From: an uncultured Clostridia bacterium | GTDB lineage: Bacteria; Bacillota; Clostridia; TANB77; CAG-508 | Assembly (NCBI GenBank): GCA_934155625.1 | Contig: CAKPHD010000005.1 | Location: forward strand, 1-52,842 | Direction of reading: 5' to 3' | DNA: 52,842 bases | In this document: in pieces, positions 40,864 through 48,851 of the stretch | Numbering within the stretch: position 1 is the stretch's first letter | Layout of the letters: each line of letters begins with the position of its first letter | The notes under the pieces: model-generated | The model's input: the letters and a program-made list of their open reading frames with translations, nothing else | Database searches by the model: none | Told to the model about the DNA's origin: nothing | Position numbers and translations under genes: made by a program

Positions 40864-41451
40864 ATGGAATTTAAACCTTATAAAGATAATGAATATTTAG
40901 AAAATTCATATTACAGAATACCACAAGAACTATTTGTAAGTTCTTTATATAAAGATAAATTAAATTTTGATAGTAAAATACTTTATGCTTTTTTACTAGA
41001 CAGATTGTCACTATCTCAAAAAAATCATTGAATAGATGAAGAAAGAAATATATATTTAATTTTTACAAGAGAAGAAGTACAAGAAAAATTGAATTTGTCT
41101 GATAAAACCGCAACAAAAGCATTTAAACAATTAAATGAAGTAGGACTTGTACAAGAGAAAAGGCAAGGATTAGGTAAGCCTAATTTAATATATGTTGGAA
41201 AAATACAACACGAAGAAATTGCAGAACGAGAAAATATTACAGAAGAATTAAAAGCTAATAATCAACTAGAATGGGTTGGCAAAATGAATTCAATTAAAAA
41301 TAGTATTGAAGATATAAGGCAATATTTAATGAAATACAATAAAAATTATATAGATATTAAAGAGAAAATTCATAAAATTATGGATAGAAATTTAAATATA
41401 CAAAAATTACTTGATGAAATTCATTTAGAAGATGGATTAAGTGCAGTATAA
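40864..41451 (+). pseudogene. repA: Replication initiator RepA (RepA_N-type), in-frame TGA
   Basis: The frame starts MEFKPYKDNEYLENSYYRIPQELF after AAAGGAG and encodes the N-terminal winged-helix region of the replication initiator used by clostridial plasmids and conjugative elements. At 41029-41031 a TGA replaces the Trp codon expected after SQKNH. In the same frame IDEERNIYLIFTREEVQEKLNLSDK and the rest of the protein follow to 41451, including the LVQEKRQGLGKPNLIYVG segment. One nonsense change therefore splits an otherwise complete 195-codon gene. Core genes in the window use TGG for Trp, so this is a mutation rather than recoding. The downstream stretch to 41580 contains no convincing gene. 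Confidence 0.85.
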
Positions 41452-41581
41452 TGTAAAGATTTATCACGAGTTATAGTACTTTATAATAATTTACAGGATA
41501 TTTTAGAAAAAGAAATTTATTTTAAAGGAGGTATGGATGCTTATTATTATTTCAAAAGAATTGGTGTAATACGATAAATAG

Positions 41582-41614
41582 AAAAATGGCTGATTATTAA
41601 AATTCAGCCATTTT
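41582..41614. terminator. Bidirectional terminator
   Basis: AAAAATGGCTGA with TCAGCCATTTT around an AT loop, between the repA region and the cargo operon end. Confidence 0.75.
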
Positions 41615-41645
41615 CAAATAAGCTAATAAAGTATGTTAAACTTAA

Positions 41646-42437
41646 TTACTTTTCAATGTCTTTTGTATGATTTATTAATCTGTCAAAGAAATTACGTACG
41701 CCATCAATTAAAATATTAGAACTTTTAGTAACTTCACCTATTTCCTCTTGCAATCTTTCACCTTGAGTTCGACCATTAGCAACAAATTGCCATTCCATAT
41801 CTTGTGAAAAATTCATATTGTAATCTTCTCTTTTTTCAACAAAATCTTTAAAGTCCCCTTTTCCATATATTTGTCTGCCAACTATAAGATCTTTATTTGG
41901 AATAGTTGGACTTTCGTTTTGCTTCCACGTAGCGCTATTTATTTCTTCAACATTTAATTGATTATCAAATTTTTTTTCAGTAAGAGTACCATTATAATAA
42001 TTCTCATTGTCTTTTTTACAATTTTCTATATCTATTTCTTTATGTATGATATGATTATCTTGATATGTAATATAGTGTGACTCCGTTGTACTTTGCTTAT
42101 TAGGATCTGCTAAAAGATTATGTGCATGAGCAAAATGATGTGTTGTTCCAGAGATTTTTACTGTACTATCATATCCTTGCATATTATTATCTTTTCGTCT
42201 TTCACTTTTCCACCAAATATTTCCATCTTCTGTTATTCTAAATGTATCTGTTCTTTCTTTTAATTTTTTTAAATTTTCATCCTTATACATTGGATATAAA
42301 TCTTCACCAATTACATCTTTCAATTTTCCTCTAATAATATGTGGATTTTTTTCGAAATATTGAATTATATTTGAATTCACTCCGACTTCTCTTAAATATT
42401 CCAAATATTTCTTTTGAATTTCTTGATTTGTAAGCAT
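41646..42437 (-). CDS. Hypothetical cargo protein, 263 aa
   Basis: I do not recognise this protein. It is about 263 aa, polar, without signal or membrane segments. The N-terminal part (about 1-110) is helical and ends in ERTDTFRITEDGNIWWKSERR. A central segment contains a His-rich motif, SGTTHHFAHAHNLLADPN (about 100-118), which could be a metal or catalytic site. The C-terminal end resembles a helical tail. It is the last and largest of five genes; its ATG (42437) lies 1 nt after the stop of the preceding gene, so translation is coupled. Its position behind two copies of the ~145-aa family suggests an effector-partner arrangement, which is speculative. Confidence 0.7.
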   Translation of the reverse strand: MLTNQEIQKKYLEYLREVGVNSNIIQYFEKNPHIIRGKLKDVIGEDLYPMYKDENLKKLKERTDTFRITEDGNIWWKSERRKDNNMQGYDSTVKISGTTHHFAHAHNLLADPNKQSTTESHYITYQDNHIIHKEIDIENCKKDNENYYNGTLTEKKFDNQLNVEEINSATWKQNESPTIPNKDLIVGRQIYGKGDFKDFVEKREDYNMNFSQDMEWQFVANGRTQGERLQEEIGEVTKSSNILIDGVRNFFDRLINHTKDIEK

Positions 42438-42438
42438 A

Positions 42439-42873
42439 TTACTTAATAATGGCAATTAATTTTCTTATTATTTTCACAAAGAAGTTAGTATTATCTTTAA
42501 TAAGCACAGGTAAATATTCTTCTTTATTTGTATTATTCTCATTTTTTTCTTTAAAAAGATTATCTGGATTATATTTTTCTCTTTTTTCATCTTCAATTTT
42601 AATGAAATTATTATAATATATCTTTTTGTAATTATCTTTTTCCTTTTCGTCTAACCAAAAATTATAATTAATATAAGATAATAGCTCAAGAGTTTCTTTA
42701 TGACACTCTTGTTCAGAAAGAGATTTAGTTATGTCATATTTAAAATTGCATGATTCTGTTTTATATGTTCTAATCATTTCAAAAAAGTCTGTTGGAATTT
42801 TAGAAATATATTTATTTTCAACATAATTGAGAATTTCATTTGCTTCTGCTAGTGCTATATAATAATTTGCCAT
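42439..42873 (-). CDS. Unnamed ~145-aa family protein, copy 3
   Basis: The 144-aa protein shares the family layout seen at 31981 and 42890. It has ALAEANEILNYVENKYISKIP at the start, the aromatic YNFWLDEKEKD block, REKYNPDNLFKEK (about 98-110), a variable Asn/Glu linker and a hydrophobic-basic C-terminal helix (FFVKIIRKLIAIIK). GAGGAGGAAAATA precedes the ATG. It follows copy 2 after 16 nt and is followed by the 263-aa gene after 1 nt. It diverges strongly from copy 2, so the pair is an old duplication or two separate acquisitions. Function unknown. Confidence 0.78.
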   Translation of the reverse strand: MANYYIALAEANEILNYVENKYISKIPTDFFEMIRTYKTESCNFKYDITKSLSEQECHKETLELLSYINYNFWLDEKEKDNYKKIYYNNFIKIEDEKREKYNPDNLFKEKNENNTNKEEYLPVLIKDNTNFFVKIIRKLIAIIK

Positions 42874-42889
42874 TATTTTCCTCCTCTCT

Positions 42890-43345
42890 TTATAACTTAA
42901 AAAACAATTTTATTTTTTTTATAAATCTAGTAAAAATATTGTCTTTATCAATTACAATCATTTGAGTATTATTTTCAGCCTTTTCGTTGTTATTGTTATC
43001 ATAATTTCTTTTGTTTTTAAAAAGCATATCAGGATTATATTTTTCGCGTAGTTGTTCTTGATATTTAATTTCATTATTCTTATATGTTTTTAACAATTCT
43101 TCCTTTTTAGACATATCGGTACACCAATATTGTAGATATAAACTAGATATAATTGCAATTGTTTTTCTTCTTAAGTTTTGTTCTTTTAAAGGAATGTTTT
43201 TCTTTAATACAGGTTGATATTTTTTATCCATTTCTCTTTTGAAAAAATTTTTTAATTTTTTTGGTATTTTATTAGACATATTACTATCAATTAGTTGAAG
43301 AAATGCATTCACTTCAGAATATGCCTGTCTTGTTTCTATATTCAT
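42890..43345 (-). CDS. Unnamed ~145-aa family protein, copy 2
   Basis: The 151-aa protein carries the clearest version of the family features: RQAYSEVNAFLQLID at 6-20, SNKIPKKLKNFFKRE, QYWCTDMSKKEELLKTYKNN, REKYNPDMLFKNKR (about 101-114), then an Asn-rich linker and the basic tail FTRFIKKIKLFFKL. Charge is strongly positive at the C-terminus. AGGAG precedes the start, 2 nt after the stop of the acidic 225-aa gene. The intact tRNA-Pro element carries another member as its last cargo gene, which ties the two cargo operons together. Function unknown. Confidence 0.8.
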   Translation of the reverse strand: MNIETRQAYSEVNAFLQLIDSNMSNKIPKKLKNFFKREMDKKYQPVLKKNIPLKEQNLRRKTIAIISSLYLQYWCTDMSKKEELLKTYKNNEIKYQEQLREKYNPDMLFKNKRNYDNNNNEKAENNTQMIVIDKDNIFTRFIKKIKLFFKL

Positions 43346-43347
43346 AA

Positions 43348-44025
43348 TTATTCTCCTATACCTATTCCCATATCAATGTTTTCTTGCATTTGTTGTTCCA
43401 ACATATAATTTTGTTCAGCTTGATTAATTTCCATATTTGCAGTACTTATCTCATCAGATCTAATTTCAAGTTCTTGGCTCTGTTCAATGACTTGGTTAAT
43501 CATTTCTTCACTACTTTGAGTATATTCCTGTTCGTTACCTTGTTCTCCTGTTTGTCCTTCATATATTTCTTCATTTTCTTGTTTCCAATCATTTTGGTTA
43601 ATCATTCCTTGATTACTTTCTGTTTCAACCGAAGCCTCATTCTCCAAATTAGTTTGTCCCGTATACTCTTGTTCTTGAGGATGCAATTCATTATATAACT
43701 GTTCTAACATCTCTTGTTGCATTTGTTCAATATCATTATTTAAATCATCAATTGTATAGGGAGTATATATTTTATCTTCTTCCATCTGTCTTAACATTTC
43801 TGCATTTTTACCTTGTTGTGTAATCAATTGTTTATCTAATTCACTTTTTAAAATATCAAATACTTTATTTCTATTAATAATATTTTCAGTTGTTTCACCA
43901 TTTGTTAAAGCTATTAAATCTTCTTTTGAAAGTGGATAATTACGATTAACAAAATGATTCATCCATTTATTAAGCTTATCATAATAATCGTATACTCCTG
44001 ACTCTTCCATTTCTTTAATATCCAT
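43348..44025 (-). CDS. Acidic Gln/Glu-rich hypothetical protein, 225 aa
   Basis: I do not recognise this protein. The first ~120 residues are helical (VYDYYDKLNKWMNHFVNRNYPLSKEDLIALTNG...). The remainder is low-complexity, dominated by Glu, Gln, Asn and Ser (QENEEIYEGQTGEQGNEQEY) and ends IDMGIGIGE. The net charge is very negative, opposite to the basic tails of the next two gene products, so direct binding is conceivable but unproven. AAGGAAGAG precedes the ATG. It is the second gene of the five-gene operon, 42 nt after the SseB-like gene and 2 nt before copy 2. Confidence 0.72.
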   Translation of the reverse strand: MDIKEMEESGVYDYYDKLNKWMNHFVNRNYPLSKEDLIALTNGETTENIINRNKVFDILKSELDKQLITQQGKNAEMLRQMEEDKIYTPYTIDDLNNDIEQMQQEMLEQLYNELHPQEQEYTGQTNLENEASVETESNQGMINQNDWKQENEEIYEGQTGEQGNEQEYTQSSEEMINQVIEQSQELEIRSDEISTANMEINQAEQNYMLEQQMQENIDMGIGIGE

Positions 44026-44067
44026 ACATATCTCTTCCTTTTGATTATTTTATATGATATATATAAT

Positions 44068-44841
44068 CTAAAACATTTTTAATATATCATTAATAATTTT
44101 TTTGTCCAATACAATATTTGCTCCTAAAGGATTTATAACTAACCCTATATTTGTATTTCCTTCAGATAAAAGTATATTAGCATATTGTTTAAAATTAAGT
44201 CTTTTTATGTCTTTGTTTTCTATTTTTATCCATTTGTTTAATTCATTTTTGTCAGAAAAAGCAGGTAACAATGTTTCTCCTTTAGAATTTTTTATAGTAG
44301 CAATAATTTGAGTACCATTATTATCTTTTATTGGACAATAAAAATCATATTTAATAACATTTTGTATAAAAGCTTTAAAGTTTTCAGCACTATTATTTTC
44401 TTTCCAAGAATTCATTGATTTTATTAAATTTTTTTTATTTATATCATTATTTATTTCTAAAATATCATATAATCCCTGAACAAACTCGTTATAAAGTTTT
44501 TTTCCTTCTTCATTAGATAAATTACAATTGAATTTATATAATTCATTATCTAATTTAAATGAAAATTCATGTTGATATGAAGATTTCACAGCACTTTCTG
44601 TCATAGTTCTAGACATTCTTATAATTTTTTCCTTATTTTCTTGTAAAAATTTTTTTGTTTTTAAAATATAATATATATCCACATATTCTTTACTTTCAAT
44701 TTCATTTTCTATATTAAAAACATCTTCAAACATTATTATTTTTGTGTAATTTTTATTATTTGGCATAAATGTGCCATCAATAAAATAAAAATAAAACTGC
44801 TCCTTTTCGATATTTTTAATTCTTTCTTCTAATTGATTCAT
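44068..44841 (-). CDS. SseB-domain-like protein, 257 aa
   Basis: The N-terminal ~140 residues are a helical region without a match I can name. The C-terminal part (about 160-257) resembles the SseB family: a strand with IIATIKNSKGETLLPAFSDK, NELNKWIK, and the closing GLVINPLGANIVLDKKIINDI. SseB domains occur in secretion regulators and in many Gram-positive cytoplasmic proteins, so the fold does not define the role. AGGAGTG precedes the ATG. It leads the five-gene operon, with a promoter at 44876-44903 beside an inverted repeat shared with the divergent XRE gene. Confidence 0.72.
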   Translation of the reverse strand: MNQLEERIKNIEKEQFYFYFIDGTFMPNNKNYTKIIMFEDVFNIENEIESKEYVDIYYILKTKKFLQENKEKIIRMSRTMTESAVKSSYQHEFSFKLDNELYKFNCNLSNEEGKKLYNEFVQGLYDILEINNDINKKNLIKSMNSWKENNSAENFKAFIQNVIKYDFYCPIKDNNGTQIIATIKNSKGETLLPAFSDKNELNKWIKIENKDIKRLNFKQYANILLSEGNTNIGLVINPLGANIVLDKKIINDILKMF

Positions 44842-44875
44842 ATATAATCACTCCTAATTAAAATATTTCAATAAT

Positions 44876-44903
44876 ATTTTACTATAACTAATTTTAAAGT
44901 CAA
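44876..44903 (-). promoter_or_regulatory. Promoter of the five-gene cargo operon
   Basis: Minus strand TTGACT (44903-44898), 16 nt, TAAAAT (44881-44876). Confidence 0.65.
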
Positions 44904-44910
44904 TATATTT

Positions 44911-44972
44911 TTCGCTTTATTAGAGATAATATTTTTAAAAAATATATTAACTAAAATCGTTAATAAAGCGAA
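44911..44972. promoter_or_regulatory. 12-bp inverted repeat, likely XRE operator
   Basis: TTCGCTTTATTA (44911-44922) and its exact complement TAATAAAGCGAA (44961-44972) flank the divergent control region of the cargo operon and the XRE gene. Confidence 0.7.
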
Positions 44973-44984
44973 TGAGGTTAAAAA

Positions 44985-45230
44985 ATGAAAATTAAAAAAC
45001 ATAATGAATATAGAAATATATCAGGAATTAAATTAAAAGAACTGCGAATTGAGAATAAAATGTCTCAAAAGCAGGTTGCAGAAAAATTACAACTTGAAGG
45101 AATTGATCTGACAGAAAAAGAAATTTCTAAAATAGAACATAATAATCGTTTACTTCATGATTTTGAATTATTTGCTTTTGCAAAGATATTTAATGTATCT
45201 GCTGATTACTTTAATACAGAGTTAAAATAA
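44985..45230 (+). CDS. XRE-family helix-turn-helix regulator, 81 aa
   Basis: The 81-aa protein is essentially one helix-turn-helix domain (SGIKLKELRIENKMSQKQVAEKLQLEGIDLTEKEISKIEHNNR...FELFAFAKIFNVSADYF). It is divergent from the five-gene cargo operon across a region holding a perfect 12-bp inverted repeat, so it probably represses that operon and itself. GAGG precedes the ATG. It is intact, unlike several neighbours in the decayed element. Confidence 0.88.
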   Translation: MKIKKHNEYRNISGIKLKELRIENKMSQKQVAEKLQLEGIDLTEKEISKIEHNNRLLHDFELFAFAKIFNVSADYFNTELK

Positions 45231-45271
45231 AAATTTTTTCAAAAACTATATACAAATTTCAAAAAATAGTG

Positions 45272-45390
45272 TATAATTTATTTATCAAGAGGAATAATAT
45301 ATATTATAAATATATTTATTTGGTCTCAAAAGGACCTGACCCGTGCTGACGGTAGTCGTCGCAAAAAGCCATTCGCAAGAATGGCTTTTT
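45272..45390 (+). ncRNA. Candidate structured small RNA
   Basis: A perfect -10 TATAAT (45272-45277) with a weak TATACA -35 (45249-45254) predicts a start near 45284. The transcript would contain an AT-rich lead, hairpin GGTC/GACC (45322-45336) and hairpin GAC-CCGT-GCTG-ACGG-TA-GTC (45338-45357). A terminator stem AAAAAGCCATTC/GAATGGCTTTTT (45363-45390) follows. The GC-rich block 45322-45362 is unlike its surroundings and has no reading frame with a ribosome site. The terminator also serves the convergent DUF3800 gene. I cannot match it to a named RNA family. Confidence 0.55.
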
Positions 45391-46036
45391 ATAATCTCTT
45401 ATGTTTTAATTTTCTTTTAATATAAACAATTTCTTGATTTGTAAAGAAATATTTTTCAGCCTTAGTAAATGGCATATTATTATAATACTTATAATCCAAT
45501 TTATCAATAAATGTTAGCATATCAGATACTTGAAATAATCTTTTTGCTTTATGGTCAAATTCAATTCTACGTTCAATTTTATCATTTGACACAAATATAA
45601 TATCTAATATTGTTCCCAATGTTTCTTGTCCATTATCAAAATATTTCTTATTATCTGCAACAAATTTACTTATTTCTGTAAAAATAGCTTTATTTAATTG
45701 ACTTTTATTATTCATATATCTTTTATCTAAAATAATAGTCTTTAACTTTACTGGAACTTTTCTTGCAAAATTAAATATAGTCCAAAATATTTTTTGCCTT
45801 TGGGCTAATGTAAAATCAGCATAATCATCTCTTTTTGCAATTAAATATGCTAAATGTAACATTCCATCATAATTTTGTTTATTTAAGCTTTCATTTAGGT
45901 AATTCAATTCTCCAGTTATTGGATCAGAACTTTCGTGAAGTGTAAATGATACAGCATATAAATCTGAGCTACCATCTACAAAACCAAAATTTCCACTTTC
46001 ATCTATAAATATATTTAATCTTTTTATTTCAATCAT
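45389..46036 (-). CDS. DUF3800 domain-containing protein
   Basis: The 215-aa protein starts with the DUF3800 hallmark IFIDESGNFGF (residues 9-19), an RNase H-like first strand with acidic residues, and has later IILDKRYMNN, IIFVSNDKIERRIEFDHKA and FQVSDMLTFIDKLDYKYYNN segments with conserved Asp. DUF3800 proteins are frequent on mobile elements and in defence contexts, and a nuclease activity has been suspected from the fold. It starts 7 nt after the stop of a frameshifted partner gene, suggesting a two-gene unit. It ends in the terminator shared with the candidate small RNA. Confidence 0.85.
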   Translation of the reverse strand: MIEIKRLNIFIDESGNFGFVDGSSDLYAVSFTLHESSDPITGELNYLNESLNKQNYDGMLHLAYLIAKRDDYADFTLAQRQKIFWTIFNFARKVPVKLKTIILDKRYMNNKSQLNKAIFTEISKFVADNKKYFDNGQETLGTILDIIFVSNDKIERRIEFDHKAKRLFQVSDMLTFIDKLDYKYYNNMPFTKAEKYFFTNQEIVYIKRKLKHKRL

Positions 46037-46042
46037 ATGCTT

Positions 46043-46455
46043 TTATGTATTTTCCTTCATCCATTTATTCAATTCTTCTTCTGTAATTGTATTTGACTTA
46101 TATTCCTTTATTTTAGCTTGTGCAGACTTTTTCCAATTATCAAAACTTTCTTTATCTTCCTGTGTTGCATTAGGATTTCTAGTAAGAACATACCATATCT
46201 TTCTTCATAAGGATTATATAAATCTAATAATTTCAATTTTAAAGCATTTGTAATATATCCTGCTTTATTTCTTTTTGGTGTTATTTTAGGTAAGTATCCT
46301 TCTGAATATGTAACATAAGAATATTTTGAAGTTTTGCTTTTATTTACTTTGACTTTGTATAAAGTCATTGGAGTTGCATAATATTCTTTTTTTTCTTTCT
46401 GATTGAACCATATATAAAAGCCTTTAACATTTGGTGTTGAGGCTTTTGAGTCCAT
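46043..46455 (-). pseudogene. Partner gene of DUF3800, frameshifted
   Basis: The frame from 46455 (MDSKASTPNVKGFYIWFNQ) runs through KEYYATPMTLYKVKV...LPKITPKRNKAGYITNALKLKLLDLYNPYEE and then shifts near 46203-46208. In the original frame it ends in unrelated residues (to 46108). In the alternative frame the natural continuation appears, KIWYVLTRNPNATQEDKESF, ending ITEEELNKWMKENT with TAA at 46045-46043. One A missing from the GAAGAAAG run explains the shift. The restored protein would be about 137 aa. AAGGAAG precedes the ATG. DUF3800 follows after 7 nt. I do not know its function. Confidence 0.75.
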
Positions 46456-46556
46456 ATGTATTCTTCCTTTCAAATTTTAATTGTGAGAAATTTTAGAAAT
46501 TTTGCAATAAATATTAGCAAAAAAGCCAAATTTGATTGCAGAAAGGAGTGAATATT

Positions 46557-46661
46557 ATGGAAAATAAGGTTAAATTCTATACTACTGCAGATGTAAGAAG
46601 AATATTACAAATTGGTAATAAAACTTGTTTAGATTTATTTCATCGTTCTGACTTCCCTATA
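46557..46661 (+). pseudogene. Truncated excisionase-like gene
   Basis: After GAAAGGAGTGAATATT the frame reads MENKVKFYTTADVRRILQIG, then NKTCLDLFHRSDFP: the first half of a MerR/excisionase winged helix like the intact one at 37049. The second half is missing; beyond about 46661 the frame is non-homologous and overlaps the 3' region of malQ. It marks the right edge of the decayed element. Confidence 0.75.
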
Positions 46662-46697
46662 TATCCTTTTTTCCTCGCTTTTTATTATTATCCATTT

Positions 46698-48026
46698 TTA
46701 AATATTATAATCTTTAATTCTTTCTTTAAAATCCTCAAAATCAATCAACTTCCAAGACCAGTTTTTATCACTTTCTGTACCAGGAATATTAATTCTAGAA
46801 TTTTCATCTAGCCCTAGAATATCTTGAACCATAATAATTGGCATTTTTGCCTTGCACTTTAATAAATATTGCATCATACCAATATTCACATTAATATCAT
46901 AACACTCATTTCTTCTTAAAAACTCTTTTAATTTCCACTTATGCTCATCATCAAGTGTTTTATACCATCCATAAATTGTATTGCAGTCATGATTTCCTGG
47001 AAAAATTAGTACATTTTCATCTTCGTTGTCTCTATCATAAAAATTATCCAAATCTATTGAAAACTGTAATATTTTTTGACGTGTAAAACCATAATGTTTT
47101 CTCAATTTGATTGTTTCTTCTCTAATCTCTCCTAAATCTTCTATTATCAAATTTTCAACTTTAATTTTTCCATCTTTAAACAATTCATCAAAAAAGCCAT
47201 AACTTACGCCATCTGTATAAAATCCATCTTTTCCTGTCTTTCCAATTGGAATCTTAAAAAATGAATCATATCCTCTAAAATAATCAATTCTAACTTTATC
47301 AAATAATTTCAAATGATACCTAAATCTTTTTATTAAATATTGATAATTATCTTTTTTAAAATTTTCTATATTGTATACTGGGCTATTCCATTTCTGACCA
47401 TTTTCATTAAAATAATCTGGTGGTGTTCCTGCTTCAAATGTAAATTTTCCATTTTTCATTTCGAAACATTCTGGATTATATTGTGTTTCTACTGACTCAA
47501 ATACTGGATATACTGGCATATCTCCAATTATTTCTATTCTTTTTAAATTTGCATATTGTTTTAATTCCATCCATTGTTTATATAACACATATTGCAAAAA
47601 TAAATAATATTCTTTACTTTCATTACTCCTTTTGCTAGAAAATTCAGCATATTGATTTATTTCTTTCAGTTTTATAAATTCTTCATATTCACTATTTGGT
47701 TTGAAATTACTAAATGCTTCTTTATAATATTTTTGTTTGAAGTTGTCATATACTGCTCTGTCCGTGTTTTCTCTTGTTTCAGCATCTTGTATTAATCCTT
47801 GTTCTTTTAGTTTATCTAAAGATATATAATCCTCTTCTAATGCATAATAGCTTATTGGAGAATATGGGTGTTTGTCACATTCGTTTATTGGCAATACCTC
47901 CCAATATTTTATGTTATTTTCGCTTAATATATCTATAAATTGATATGCTTCATATCCAAAGTCTCCAATTCCATATTTACTTGGAAGTGAAAATATTGGT
48001 AATAAAACTCCTTTTTCTTTCATCAT
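46698..48026 (-). CDS. malQ: 4-alpha-glucanotransferase (amylomaltase)
   Basis: MalQ transfers alpha-1,4-glucan segments in maltodextrin and glycogen metabolism (GH77). The 442-aa protein has the N-terminal LLPIFSLPSKYGIGDFG, WEVLPINE, GDMPVYP, and the catalytic residues in order: nucleophile Asp in RIDYFRGYDSF, acid/base Glu in IIEDLGEI, and Asp in FPGNHDCNT. It is somewhat shorter than the usual ~490-500 aa but no catalytic element is missing. Two ATG codons in tandem (48026, 48023) follow GAAAGGAAAC; either may be used. It lies 18 nt downstream of proC. Confidence 0.95.
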   Translation of the reverse strand: MMKEKGVLLPIFSLPSKYGIGDFGYEAYQFIDILSENNIKYWEVLPINECDKHPYSPISYYALEEDYISLDKLKEQGLIQDAETRENTDRAVYDNFKQKYYKEAFSNFKPNSEYEEFIKLKEINQYAEFSSKRSNESKEYYLFLQYVLYKQWMELKQYANLKRIEIIGDMPVYPVFESVETQYNPECFEMKNGKFTFEAGTPPDYFNENGQKWNSPVYNIENFKKDNYQYLIKRFRYHLKLFDKVRIDYFRGYDSFFKIPIGKTGKDGFYTDGVSYGFFDELFKDGKIKVENLIIEDLGEIREETIKLRKHYGFTRQKILQFSIDLDNFYDRDNEDENVLIFPGNHDCNTIYGWYKTLDDEHKWKLKEFLRRNECYDINVNIGMMQYLLKCKAKMPIIMVQDILGLDENSRINIPGTESDKNWSWKLIDFEDFKERIKDYNI

Positions 48027-48044
48027 TTGTTTCCTTTCTATCTT

Positions 48045-48851
48045 TTATTTACTCATTTCTTTTGATTTTTCAGTTGCTTGTCTTACAGCATTGATTATGC
48101 TTGCTCTTACTCCGCTTCTTTCTAATTCTGCAACTCCTTCTATTGTTGTTCCTGCTGGAGAACAAACCATATCTTTTAGTTCTCCTGGATGTTTCCCCGT
48201 TTCTAATACCATTTTTGCAGAACCTAACATAGTTTGTGCAGCAAATTTATATGCTTTGTCTCTTGGCATTCCTTCTAATACTGCCCCATCTGCCATTGCT
48301 TCTATTATCATAAACATAAAGGCTGGGGATGACCCACTAAGTCCTGTAACTACATCCATAAGTTTTTCTGTTACTACTTCACATTTGCCAAAACAATTAA
48401 ATAGGTTACAAACCTCTTCTAATTCTTCTTTTTGTATTTCTTCACATGGACATATTGCTGCCATTCCTTCTCCTACTAAAGCTGGTGTATTTGGCATTAC
48501 TCTTATTAATTTTATTTTTCTTTCAAACATTTTCTTTACTTCTTTTGTTGTTTTTCCAGCAGCGATGCTAATTATAATTGTATTATCATTAATTTCTTTT
48601 TTTATCTCATTTATTACCTTTTCATAAACTTGAGGTTTTACTGATAAAAATAATATGTCTGCTTTTCTAGCAACTTCACTATTATTTGTAGTTGTATTTA
48701 CTCTATATTTTTTATTTATTTCTTCTAAATTAGCAACAATATCATTTGAACAAATTATTTGATTTGCTTCTACTATTTGTGCTTTTACTATCCCTCCTAT
48801 CATTGCTTTTGCCATATTTCCTGTTCCTATAAATCCTATAACTTTATTCAT
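48045..48851 (-). CDS. proC: Pyrroline-5-carboxylate reductase
   Basis: ProC reduces pyrroline-5-carboxylate to proline with NAD(P)H. The 268-aa protein has the Rossmann motif GFIGTGNMAKAMIGG (6-20), DILFLSVKPQ, RVMPNTPALVGEGM, and the C-terminal signature VTGLSGSSPAFMF...HPGELKDMVCSPAGTTIEGV. Its ATG overlaps the TGA of the GIY-YIG gene (ATGA), so the two are translationally coupled. malQ follows. Confidence 0.97.
   Translation of the reverse strand: MNKVIGFIGTGNMAKAMIGGIVKAQIVEANQIICSNDIVANLEEINKKYRVNTTTNNSEVARKADILFLSVKPQVYEKVINEIKKEINDNTIIISIAAGKTTKEVKKMFERKIKLIRVMPNTPALVGEGMAAICPCEEIQKEELEEVCNLFNCFGKCEVVTEKLMDVVTGLSGSSPAFMFMIIEAMADGAVLEGMPRDKAYKFAAQTMLGSAKMVLETGKHPGELKDMVCSPAGTTIEGVAELERSGVRASIINAVRQATEKSKEMSK

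Larger units (their letters stand above)
40618..46661. mobile_element. Decayed second element (tandem remnant)
   Basis: Adjacent to attR lie repA with an in-frame TGA, a cargo operon related to that of the intact element, an XRE regulator, a DUF3800 gene with a frameshifted partner, and an excisionase truncated at about 46660 where core DNA (malQ) begins. No integrase, relaxase or third att copy is seen. The right boundary is set only by the truncated gene. Confidence 0.7.

Noticed and set aside
41530..41576. Short peptide after repA (MDAYYYFKRIGVIR)
   Set aside because: The AGGAGG is too close to its ATG and the frame is only 14 codons. At most it is a remnant of a deleted gene.
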